Assembly: GCF_000235425.2 (NCBI RefSeq)
Contig: NZ_KI912266.1
Location: 3,353,671-3,417,670 of the forward strand
Length of the DNA: 64,000 bases
Direction: 5' to 3'
DNA from: Pseudofrankia saprophytica
GTDB lineage: Bacteria > Actinomycetota > Actinomycetes > Frankiales > Frankiaceae
Shown here: positions 35,106-43,292 of the stretch, piece by piece
Layout: every line of letters begins with the position of its first letter
Numbering within the stretch: the stretch's first letter is position 1
Notes under the pieces: generated by a model
Told to the model about the DNA's origin: nothing
Seen by the model: only the letters and a program-made list of their open reading frames with translations
The model's database searches: none
Program-made: the position numbers and the translations under genes

Positions 35106-36766
35106 GGTCGGCCACCGGCTGGCGCGGCGGGAACGGCGGGCCTGGGTAGCCGCACGGTGAAGACCGCGCCGCCGGCCCGGTCGACCTCGTCGGCCGGGCC
35201 GGCGGCGCGGTCACGGCCGACCTCGATCCGGCCGTCGTGCCGGTGCACCACCTGCTGTACGAGGGCGAGCCCGAGGCCCCGGCCGTGCGGCGCCTCGGCG
35301 ATCTTCGTCGACCAGCCGCGCCGGAAGGCTGCCTCGAGGTTCGCCTCGTCGATACCGGCGCCGGTATCGGCGACCCGGATCACCAGCCCGTCGTCGTCGG
35401 TACGGACGGAGACGGTGACCCGGCGGGGCGGCTCACCGGCCCCGGCGGCGTCGATCGCGTTGTCCACCAGGTTCCCGACCAGGGTGACCAGGGCGTGCGG
35501 CTCGGTGAAGGTGGCATGCACGGCCGTGTCGCCGCTGATGTCCAGCTCGACGCCCCGCTGATGCGCCTGGGCGGCCTTGCCGAGCAGGAGCGCGGCCAGC
35601 ACCGGCTCGTCGACGGCGGCCAGCAGGCGGTCGGTGAGCACCTGCGACGCGGCGAGCTCGGCGGTGCCGAACTCGACCGCTTCCCGCTCGCGGCCGAGCT
35701 CGACCAGGGTGACGACCGTGTGCAGGCGGTTCGCGGCCTCGTGCGCCTGCGCCCGCAGCGCCTCGGTGAACCCGCGGATCGAGTCGAGTTCACCGGTCAG
35801 GGCCCTCAGCTCCGTCGTGTCCCGAAGCGTGGTGACCGTGCCCAGCACCTGACCGTCCCGGACCGTCCGCCGCTGGTTCACCGCGAGCACCGCATCGCCG
35901 GTCAGGTGTACCTCGTCGTTCGCCACCCGTCCCGAGGTGAGCAGGTCGAGCAGCGAACCGTCGAGGCTGAGGTCGTTCACCGGCCGGCCGGTGGCGTCGG
36001 GCGGTAGCTCCAGCAGGCGTACCGCCTCGTCGTTCGCCAGCAGCAGCCGGTGGTGGGTGTCGACGACGAGCAGCCCTTCATGCACCGCGTGCAGGACGGC
36101 GTCGTGATGTTCGTACATCCGCGTGATCTCTTCCGGGCCCAGTCCCCTGGTCTGCCGGCGCAGCCGGCGGCTCACCAGGATGGTGCCCCCGGCGGCGAAC
36201 AGCAGGGCGACGGCCGCGGCGCCCAGCAGGACGACGAGCTTGGCACGCAACGTCCGGCTGACACGGTCCACGGTGATGCCGGCGGCCACCAGCGCGACCA
36301 CGTGGCGTTGTTCGTCGAACACCGGCACGATGGCCCGCACCGAGGGCCCGAGGGTGCCGGTGTACGTCTCGGTGAACGCCCGTCCCCGCACGGCCGTCTC
36401 GATGTGGCCGAGGAACGTGTGGCCGATCTGGCTGGGGTCCGGATGTGTGTAGCGCAGCCCGCGCGGGCTCATGACGACGATGAAGTCGACGCCGGTGTCG
36501 CGCCTGGCGGCCTCGGCGCGCGGCTGTAACGCCGGGCTCGGGTCGGGCGCCCGCAGCGCCGCGAGCAGCCCGGGGGAGTCGGCGAAGCTCTGCGCGACGG
36601 CGAGTGCCCGGGTGCGGGCGTCCTGGCCCGCGGCGCGCCGGGCGTCCGCGACCAGCGCGCCGGCCGCGGCCACGGCGAGCACAACGATGACCACCACCTG
36701 GAGCACCAGGACCTGCGTCGCGACGCTGCGGCGGCCCAGCGACGGCCGTAACCGGCTTGCTTGCAC
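35102..36766 (-). CDS. CitA/DcuS-type sensor histidine kinase
   Basis: The GTG at 36766 gives 554 residues; the frame is open to 36880, but that would overlap the dctA control region. Order: a transmembrane helix near residue 15, an extracytoplasmic PAS-like sensor, a second helix (LVVLLGAAAVALLFAAGG), and a cytoplasmic PAS domain. The DcuS-type dimerisation motif LRAQAHEAANRLHTV then carries the phosphorylated histidine. The ATPase domain has GNLVDNAIDAA and DTGAGI boxes. It is co-translated with the response regulator and divergent from dctA, indicating dicarboxylate sensing. Confidence 0.92.
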   Translation of the reverse strand: MQASRLRPSLGRRSVATQVLVLQVVVIVVLAVAAAGALVADARRAAGQDARTRALAVAQSFADSPGLLAALRAPDPSPALQPRAEAARRDTGVDFIVVMSPRGLRYTHPDPSQIGHTFLGHIETAVRGRAFTETYTGTLGPSVRAIVPVFDEQRHVVALVAAGITVDRVSRTLRAKLVVLLGAAAVALLFAAGGTILVSRRLRRQTRGLGPEEITRMYEHHDAVLHAVHEGLLVVDTHHRLLLANDEAVRLLELPPDATGRPVNDLSLDGSLLDLLTSGRVANDEVHLTGDAVLAVNQRRTVRDGQVLGTVTTLRDTTELRALTGELDSIRGFTEALRAQAHEAANRLHTVVTLVELGREREAVEFGTAELAASQVLTDRLLAAVDEPVLAALLLGKAAQAHQRGVELDISGDTAVHATFTEPHALVTLVGNLVDNAIDAAGAGEPPRRVTVSVRTDDDGLVIRVADTGAGIDEANLEAAFRRGWSTKIAEAPHGRGLGLALVQQVVHRHDGRIEVGRDRAAGPADEVDRAGGAVFTVRLPRPAVPAAPAGGRP

Positions 36767-36932
36767 CTGACCAGTGTCGTTGCTGCTCGCCGGACGTCCA
36801 GCACCGCGAGGTCCGCCGGCCGTGACCGTTATGAACGAAAGAGCGTTTTCGGCTGTGAGCGGGGTCACCGTACTCGGCATCGAAGAGACCGGTGGCGGCC
36901 AGCGGTTGCCGGCCGCCTCGCGAGGAGGACCG

Positions 36933-38390
36933 ATGCCTGCGCCAAGACCGATGCCTCAGCCGGGAACGCCGCACACGCCGGCGGCCAGTTCACCCTCCGC
37001 CGCCAGCCCGCGCGTGGCCGCCGCCGGCCGCCGCCGGTGGTACCGGCAGCTGTATCCGTGGGTCCTGCTCGGCATCGCGGCCGGGATCGTGGTCGGCACC
37101 TTCGCCCCAGGCGTAGGCGTGGACCTGCAGCCGCTGGGCACCACGTTCGTCGACGCGATCAAAATGATCATTGCGCCAATCGTGTTCTGCGTGGTCGTCG
37201 GCGGGATCGCCCAGATCGACGACATCCGGCGGGTCGGCCGCGTCGGGCTCAAGACCCTCGGCTACTTCGAGGTCCTCACGACCGTGGCCCTGGCGCTCGG
37301 GCTGGTCGTGATGAATGTGTTCCGGCCCGGTGACGGTGTCCACGCCAACGCCGCCGAGCTCAAGGTGTCGACGACCGTCGCCGGCTACATCAGCCAGGGC
37401 CAGGAGCAGGGCTGGGGCCATTTCCTGTCCGACCTCGTGCCGAGCAGCGTGGTCGGGGCGTTCGCGGAAGGGAACGTCCTGCAGGTGCTGTTCTTCGCGG
37501 TGCTGTTCGGGATCGCGCTGAAGCTGGTCGGCTCCGCCGCCGCCCCGATCGGGGTGGCCGTCGAACGGCTCGGCAAGGTCGTCTTCCAGGTGCTGCGAAT
37601 CGTCATGTACGCCGCGCCCGTCGGCGCGTTCGGGGCGATGGCCTACACGATCGGGAAGTACGGCCTGCACACCCTCACCAGCCTCGGCCAGCTGATCGCC
37701 ATCTTCTACGGCACCTCGTTGTTCTTCGTCCTGGTCGTGCTCGGGGGCATCGCGAAGGCCTGCGGGATCAACATGTTCAAGCTGCTGCGCTACCTGAGGG
37801 CGGAGCTGCTGGTGGTGCTGGGCACGTCCTCGTCCGAGTCGGTGCTGCCGCAGGTCATGCGCAAACTCGAGGCCGCCGGGGCGCCCCGGCAGATCGTCGG
37901 CCTGACGGTGCCGACCGGGTACTCGTTCAACCTCGACGGCACCTGCATCTACCTGACACTGGCGTCGCTGTACGTCGCGCAGGCGCTGGACGTGCACCTG
38001 TCACTGGGGCAGCAACTCGGGATCATCGCCGTGCTGCTGCTGACATCCAAGGGCGCCGCCGGTGTCACCGGATCCGGGTTCATCGTGCTGGCCGCGACCC
38101 TGTCCACGGTGGGGACGATCCCGGTCGCCGGCATCATGCTGCTTTTCGGGATCGACAAGTTCATGTCGGAGTGCCGCGCGCTCACCAACGTCTGCGGCAA
38201 CAGCCTGGCGACTCTCGTCGTCGCCCACTGGGAAGGCGTGCTGGACCGGGAGAAGCTGCGTCGGGCACTCGCCGGTGAGCCGGTCGACGGCGAGTTCGTC
38301 GACGAGCCGGCCAAGGGGGTCGGACACCCAGCCGAGCGCCCCGTGCCGGTGGCCGCGGGCCATGCCCTGCCGGTCGGTGGGGCGGGCTGA
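36933..38390 (+). CDS. dctA: C4-dicarboxylate/cation symporter DctA
   Basis: The ATG at 36933 has a strong AGGAGGA ribosome site; 485 residues, with a proline-rich N-terminal extension of about 45 residues. The DAACS family is shown by YPWVLLGIAAGIVVG, IKMIIAPIVFCVVVGGIA, the serine-rich loop GTSSSESVLPQVMRKLEAAG, the PTGYSFNLDGT motif (substrate and cation binding) and FMSECRALTNVCGN. It imports succinate, fumarate or malate with protons or sodium. It is divergent from the CitA/CitB-like pair that probably controls it, and a 10-bp hairpin follows. Confidence 0.93.
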   Translation: MPAPRPMPQPGTPHTPAASSPSAASPRVAAAGRRRWYRQLYPWVLLGIAAGIVVGTFAPGVGVDLQPLGTTFVDAIKMIIAPIVFCVVVGGIAQIDDIRRVGRVGLKTLGYFEVLTTVALALGLVVMNVFRPGDGVHANAAELKVSTTVAGYISQGQEQGWGHFLSDLVPSSVVGAFAEGNVLQVLFFAVLFGIALKLVGSAAAPIGVAVERLGKVVFQVLRIVMYAAPVGAFGAMAYTIGKYGLHTLTSLGQLIAIFYGTSLFFVLVVLGGIAKACGINMFKLLRYLRAELLVVLGTSSSESVLPQVMRKLEAAGAPRQIVGLTVPTGYSFNLDGTCIYLTLASLYVAQALDVHLSLGQQLGIIAVLLLTSKGAAGVTGSGFIVLAATLSTVGTIPVAGIMLLFGIDKFMSECRALTNVCGNSLATLVVAHWEGVLDREKLRRALAGEPVDGEFVDEPAKGVGHPAERPVPVAAGHALPVGGAG

Positions 38391-38418
38391 GAGCAATCAA
38401 TCCGGGCTGAGCGATGTC

Positions 38419-38447
38419 GCCGCCGCTGGCCACCGGTCAGCGGCGGC
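38419..38447 (+). terminator. Hairpin terminator after dctA
   Basis: GCCGCCGCTG pairs perfectly with CAGCGGCGGC around a 9-nt loop, 28 nt after the stop codon. No T-run. Confidence 0.6.
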
Positions 38448-38929
38448 ATAGCCCCATGACCACGGCTGCCAAGGCGGACGGTCACAGATCCACACTGAAT
38501 CCAGTGGTCTTCCACGGTCTAGCGAAAAACAACGGACGTCGGAGTTACTCACCCGGAGCCTCCGACGATCAAACTGGTGTGTCTAGTGGATAAAGAATTC
38601 GCATAGCCTATACCGCCGCGTGATCTTCGACCTCTGCGGCCGGACTGGACCAGCCCGCCCGTCGATTTCATTGTCAATGCCCGGGTGACCTTGCGTGACC
38701 ACGGGATGTGTGCCAGAGCCGATCTTGAAACAGTCCCCGTCGGAAAGATCAGGAACGAGGCAACCGCCGCCCGACCTGAGAGACAGGCAGGTTAAACGAC
38801 AAGCTAAGACTGGCGGACGGAAAGACCCCGGTCACCTGGGACGACCTTCTGGAGTTCGGCGGAGGAACGCCCGAGGCGTTGGTGGCGAGGTTGTGTCGTG
38901 CACCTGCCCGGGACGGCATCATGGCGGGG
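38448..38929. other. Intergenic region before the coiled-coil gene
   Basis: It is less GC-rich than the surroundings around 38580-38620 (AAAGAATTCGCATAGCCTATA). No gene or clear promoter could be assigned. Confidence 0.4.
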
Positions 38930-39907
38930 ATGGAATTCGACGAGATCGCCGACGAGTTGTACGGCCTGGCGCCGGGGGAGTTCGTTGCGGCCCGGGGGGA
39001 GCGGGTCTCGGCGGCGAAGGCTGCTGGGGACCGGGCGTTGGCCGTGGCGGTGGGGAAGCTTGCTCGGCCGACGGTGGCGGCGTGGCTGGTGAACCTGTTG
39101 GTCCGTGCCGAGCCCGAACAGGTGGGCGAGCTGCTGGACCTCGGCGTGGTGTTGCGTGACGTTCAGGCGGCGGGTTCGGGTGACGAGCTGCGCCGGTTGT
39201 CGGTCCGCCGGCATGTGTTGATGGCGGCGCTGACGCGCCGCGCCGCCGATCTTGCGGTGGCGGCCGGTCAGCAGGTGTCCGACGACGCTGGTCGCGCGTT
39301 GGCTGGCACTCTTGAGGCCGCGCTCGCTGACCCGGGGGCGGCTTTGGCGGTGCGCGCGGGCCGGCTGACTCGGGCGCTGAGCTACGCAGGATTGGGGCCC
39401 GTCGAGGCCGTTTCCACCGCGCCGGCGACATCGGAGCAGGCCGGCCTGTCCGGACGCCGACGCCAGGACCGCGGGCAGCCCACCGCAGCCACCCCCACGC
39501 CCAGCCCGAAAACCGCGAGCGACACGCGACGCGAGACAGGACGGGGGCCGAGGGTACGGCCGGCCGCTGCCGACCAGGCTCACGAGCGCAAGCTGCGGAC
39601 CGCCCGCGATGAGCTGGTCGAGGCCGAGCAGACACTGTCCGCCGCCCGGCAGCTGGCCGCGGACCGGGAGTCCACCGTCACCGAAGCCCGTCACGACCTT
39701 GCGGACGCTCGACACCACGTCGACGAACTGACCGCCCAACTGGAACGGGCCCGACACGCCGCGGACGCAGCGCACGCCGCCGCCGAGAACGCGGAGCGGG
39801 AACTCGCCGAGGCGACGACAGCAGCCCGCGAAGCCGACCTCCGCCGATCCGCAGCGCTGACTGCCCTTGCGCGCCTTCGCGAGCCAACGACTCCCCGGAC
39901 AGGCTGA
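38930..39907 (+). CDS. Conserved-looking coiled-coil protein of unknown function
   Basis: The start is uncertain between ATG 38921 and ATG 38930; the latter has GGCGGGG just upstream and gives 325 residues. An N-terminal helical domain (about 1-160) opens MEFDEIADELYGLAPGEFVA and contains PTVAAWLVNLLVR. A hydrophilic linker follows, then a long alanine/glutamate/arginine-rich coiled coil (about 220-315). The N-terminal domain is seen in actinobacterial proteins of unknown function; I cannot name a role. There are no membrane helices or catalytic motifs. Confidence 0.65.
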   Translation: MEFDEIADELYGLAPGEFVAARGERVSAAKAAGDRALAVAVGKLARPTVAAWLVNLLVRAEPEQVGELLDLGVVLRDVQAAGSGDELRRLSVRRHVLMAALTRRAADLAVAAGQQVSDDAGRALAGTLEAALADPGAALAVRAGRLTRALSYAGLGPVEAVSTAPATSEQAGLSGRRRQDRGQPTAATPTPSPKTASDTRRETGRGPRVRPAAADQAHERKLRTARDELVEAEQTLSAARQLAADRESTVTEARHDLADARHHVDELTAQLERARHAADAAHAAAENAERELAEATTAAREADLRRSAALTALARLREPTTPRTG

Positions 39908-40261
39908 GCCCGGCTCCGCCCCCGGCTGCCCACGCCAACGCGGTGATCCAACGGGTCGGCCCGACGGCATCGCTCACGAAACCGGCAGGCGGCATAACCG
40001 AACCCGATCTCGGCCACCCGCGGATCAACTACCCGCACCCGGCGCCGTCACGAACCCGAACCGCTCTACTCCACCGAGAACCTGCTGACAGCCGAGGACG
40101 CCCTGTTCGCGTTGTACCGCCAAGTCCAGGGCACCGCCGGCGCCGCCCCCGCCTCCTCGCGGACCCGGAGCACCTCGACACGGGCTGAGACCTCGTCGCG
40201 CAACGGCGCGCGTCGGATCCGCTGACCCGCGTCACCGGTCGCCGGGCGATCGTGGACTTGT
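39908..40261. other. Intergenic region with a possible gene fragment
   Basis: A plus-strand phrase YSTENLLTAEDALFALYRQV near 40070-40130 reads like protein but has no complete gene around it. The right end holds the amidohydrolase control region. Confidence 0.35.
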
Positions 40262-40300
40262 ATCGTCAAATCAATTAGCTTATTGTTCTATCTTGACGAT
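40262..40300 (+). promoter_or_regulatory. Nested inverted repeats upstream of the amidohydrolase gene
   Basis: ATCGTCAA (40262-40269) and TTGACGAT (40293-40300) are perfect inverted repeats. Between them CAATTAGCTTATTG (40272-40285) is a 14-bp palindrome with one mismatched pair. The patch is AT-rich against a very GC-rich background and ends 35 bp before the start codon, as expected of a promoter/operator. Confidence 0.55.
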
Positions 40301-40335
40301 GCGGGTTGGCCGCGGGGGACGGAGGTTCTGCTCGC

Positions 40336-41604
40336 ATGACTCCAAAGATCGTCTCGGTGGACGACCACGTCCTGGAGCCGGGTGACCTATGGACCAGCCG
40401 GCTTCCGGCCCGCTTCGCCGCGGACGCGCCCGTGCTTCGGCGCGTCCGCGGGCGCTTCGGCACCGGGCCGCGCGGCGCGTGGGAGCAGACCGACGACGGC
40501 GGCTGGGCCGACGTGTGGCACTTCGACGGGAACCAGGCAGCGATCCTGCCTGGCTTCGCCGCCGCGGGAAAGGATCAGAACTGGCTGGGCGCCCACTGGG
40601 ACCCGATGCTCTACGACGACATCCGCCCGGGCTGCTTCGAGCAGTCCGCGCGGCTGGCGGACATGGACGCCAACCACACCGAGGCGTCCCTGGCCTTCCC
40701 GACGTTCCCGCGGTTCTGCGGCCAGACGTTCCACGAGTGCGCCGACCGCGAGCTGGGCCTGGCCTGTGTCCAGGTCTACAACGACTGGATGATCGACGAG
40801 TGGTGCGCTGGCGCGGGCCACGGCCGGCTCATCCCGCTGACCCTGATCCCGCTGTGGGACCCCGAGCTCGCGGCCGCCGAGGTCCGCAGGTGCGCCGCCA
40901 AGGGCTCCTACGCCATCGCTTTCTCCGAGAACCCGACCCGGCTGCGGCTGCCGAGTATCCACACCGGCCACTGGGACCCTCTCTTCGCGGCCTGCGAGGA
41001 GACCGGCACGGTGGTGAACCTGCACATCGGGTCGTCCTCGACGTTCCCGGTGACCTCTCCCGACGCGCCGCGGGCGGTGTCGTTGGCGCTCACCTACCAG
41101 GGCGCCGCACATGCCTTCTGCGACTGGCTGACCAGCGGTCTGCTGGAACGGTTCGCGACGCTGAGGGTCGCTCTGTCCGAGGGCCAGGTCGGCTGGATGC
41201 CCTACCTGCTAGAACGCCTCGACCAGGTGTGGAACGAGCGGCCGGTCTACGGCAACGTCGAGAACCTGATCACCCGGCCGCCGAGCGGCTACCTGGCCGA
41301 CCGGCTCTACGGCTGCGTCTACGACGACGTGGCCGGCCTGCGGCAGCGAGACGTGATCGGCATCCGCCAGATCATGTTCGAGGTCGACTACCCGCACGGC
41401 GACTCGACCTGGCCCCACTCGCTCGCTGTCCTGGAGAAGACGGTGGCCGAGGCGGGCCTGTCCGACGAGGAGACCTGGCTGCTGGCGCGAGGAAACGCGA
41501 TCCGCTGCTACGGCCTGGAGCGCTTCGGCATCACCGACGGGCGTGACGTTGACGGGCCCGAGCCTGCCGTCGGTCACCCCGACGAGGGCGTGGCCGTTCG
41601 CTGA
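40336..41604 (+). CDS. Amidohydrolase-family (amidohydrolase_2) protein
   Basis: The ATG at 40336 has a GGGGACGGAGG ribosome site; 422 residues. The metal-binding opening VSVDDHVLEPGDLW and a later HIGSSS and FEVDYPHGDSTWP fit the decarboxylase-like amidohydrolase_2 group. That group includes ACMSD-type and 2-pyrone/aromatic-acid enzymes, common beside actinobacterial catabolic genes. The likely reaction is hydrolysis or non-oxidative decarboxylation. It stands alone ahead of the Liv-type importer operon and may handle a related substrate. The exact substrate is unknown. Confidence 0.85.
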   Translation: MTPKIVSVDDHVLEPGDLWTSRLPARFAADAPVLRRVRGRFGTGPRGAWEQTDDGGWADVWHFDGNQAAILPGFAAAGKDQNWLGAHWDPMLYDDIRPGCFEQSARLADMDANHTEASLAFPTFPRFCGQTFHECADRELGLACVQVYNDWMIDEWCAGAGHGRLIPLTLIPLWDPELAAAEVRRCAAKGSYAIAFSENPTRLRLPSIHTGHWDPLFAACEETGTVVNLHIGSSSTFPVTSPDAPRAVSLALTYQGAAHAFCDWLTSGLLERFATLRVALSEGQVGWMPYLLERLDQVWNERPVYGNVENLITRPPSGYLADRLYGCVYDDVAGLRQRDVIGIRQIMFEVDYPHGDSTWPHSLAVLEKTVAEAGLSDEETWLLARGNAIRCYGLERFGITDGRDVDGPEPAVGHPDEGVAVR

Positions 41605-41978
41605 CCGCCGTTGAGTGAGCCGTGTCGGCGCGGTACGAGCCGTGCCCACGCGCCCACACGCCCGCGCGGGAGACCAGCGGGAGCGCACATCACCGCTCCT
41701 GCTCATGTGCCGGCGCGGCGGTCGCTACGCCGGGGCGGCCGCCGCGTCTTGCCTTACTGCACGCATGCCGCTGACCCATGTGGTGGCTGACTGTTCCGGG
41801 GTCGGGAGCCCGCCCGTATCGCAACATCGTTTAAAAAGATAAATCATCTGTCTGATGTCTTGCCAGGTGATCGCAGGGCCCCTACCGTTCCCTCGCACCA
41901 GCTCACGGGTCGTCGAGACGCCGGGCTGGGTCGGGGGAGCGGCGCGGGGTCGCGCTGGCCAGAGGAGGCTGGGTAACA
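41605..41978. other. Promoter region of the Liv-type importer operon
   Basis: About 370 bp without a gene. An AT-rich patch (TTTAAAAAGATAAATCATC, 41830-41848) is the likely promoter area. A GAGGAGG ribosome site lies just before the next start. Confidence 0.45.
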
Positions 41979-43211
41979 GTGAGGTACGGGAAATTAGGCG
42001 CCTGGGCCCGGCTGGCGGTTGTCGCCGTCGGTGCTACCACCCTGCTCGCCGCGTGTGGCGGGTCCGACGATCCAAAGGGTGCCCCGACGAGCGAGACGAC
42101 GGCACCCGCACCCACCGGGTCGCCGATCAACATCGGCGTCATCGGTTCGCTCACCGGGGCGCAGGCAAGCTCCAGCAACCAGGGCGCGACCGTCGGCCCT
42201 GCCTGGGAGCGCTACATCAACGAGCAGCTGGGGGGCATCAACGGCCATCCGGTGAAGATCTTCGTTGAGGACGACAAGGGCGACCCCGCGCAGGCCCAGG
42301 CGGCAGCCCGGCGACTGGTCGACGACAAGGTGGTCGCGATCGTCGTGTCGTCCGACAACGAGGTCAGCGCCTTCGACGACGCCGTCATCGCCGCCGGGAT
42401 CCCTCTGGTCAGCGGCACCGCCAACGCGACCGACTGGTACACCAAGGCCGGCATGTACCCGACCGTGACCGACGTGCTGTCCGGTCTGAGCGACCAGGTC
42501 TTCGTCGCCAAGAAGTACGGGAAGGCGACCAAGTTCGCGGACCTGTACTGCAGCGAGGTCGCGGCCTGCCAGCAGGCGAACGCGCCGCTGGAGGCCGCCG
42601 CCGGCAAGGCGGGCATCGGCTTCACCTCCCTGGCAATCAGCTCCACCGCCACGAGCTACACCGCGGAATGCCTGAAGCTCCAGCAGGAGAAGGTGGACTA
42701 CGCCCAGCTGAACTTCACCACCGCCGCGGCGTCCAAGTTCGTCCAGGACTGCCAGCAGCAGGGCTACAACCCGACCTTCGGCACCTCTGCCCAGGCCGTC
42801 GGCGCGGACCTGCTCGACATCCCCGACTTCACCGCGTTCGGACCGGCCTACGCCTTCCCGTCGCCGTTGAGCGCTCCGGCGGCGACCGCCTTCGTCGCGG
42901 CGATGAAGCGGTTCGCGAAGGGTGACAACTGGGCCGAGGGCACCGGCTCCTACACCTGGAGCGGTCTTGAGGCCGTCCACAAGGCACTCGCGTCGGCTGG
43001 CGCGACCGTGGCCGCCAAGGACGTCACCGCCGGTCTGAACACGTTCAACGGCGAGACCCTTGGCGGGCTTCTCGCCAACCCGGTGACCTTCACCGCCGGC
43101 AAGCCCGTCAGCTTCGGCGCGCACCCGTGCGCCTTCGTCATCGGCATCGCGGACGGCAAGGCGGCCGCACCCGCCGGTGTCGAGACCGTCTGCGCCAACG
43201 CCAGCAGCTGA
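41979..43211 (+). CDS. Branched-chain amino acid-type ABC substrate-binding lipoprotein (LivJ-like)
   Basis: The GTG at 41979 follows AGAGGAGG. The 410 residues start with a signal peptide ending in LLAACGG (lipobox, Cys at about 26). The type 1 periplasmic-binding fold reads INIGVIGSLTGAQASSSNQG, then VKIFVEDDKGDPAQAQAAA. It captures the ligand for the fused transporter downstream. Such proteins in catabolic clusters often bind aromatic or other carboxylic acids rather than amino acids. A 10-bp hairpin separates it from the permease gene, which would favour higher expression of the binding protein. Confidence 0.93.
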   Translation: MRYGKLGAWARLAVVAVGATTLLAACGGSDDPKGAPTSETTAPAPTGSPINIGVIGSLTGAQASSSNQGATVGPAWERYINEQLGGINGHPVKIFVEDDKGDPAQAQAAARRLVDDKVVAIVVSSDNEVSAFDDAVIAAGIPLVSGTANATDWYTKAGMYPTVTDVLSGLSDQVFVAKKYGKATKFADLYCSEVAACQQANAPLEAAAGKAGIGFTSLAISSTATSYTAECLKLQQEKVDYAQLNFTTAAASKFVQDCQQQGYNPTFGTSAQAVGADLLDIPDFTAFGPAYAFPSPLSAPAATAFVAAMKRFAKGDNWAEGTGSYTWSGLEAVHKALASAGATVAAKDVTAGLNTFNGETLGGLLANPVTFTAGKPVSFGAHPCAFVIGIADGKAAAPAGVETVCANASS

Positions 43212-43227
43212 TCCCGACGAGCAGTCC

Positions 43228-43263
43228 GGGGGAGGGCGGGGGCTGTCGCGCCGGCCCTCCCTC
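43228..43263 (+). terminator. Intra-operon hairpin after the binding-protein gene
   Basis: GGGGGAGGGC pairs with GCCCTCCCTC (one G-U) around a 16-nt loop, 17 nt after the stop codon. This position is usual for attenuation or mRNA stabilisation, so that more binding protein than permease is made. Confidence 0.5.
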
Positions 43264-43292
43264 CGGGCGTTCGCTCGCGAGAGGTGATTCCC

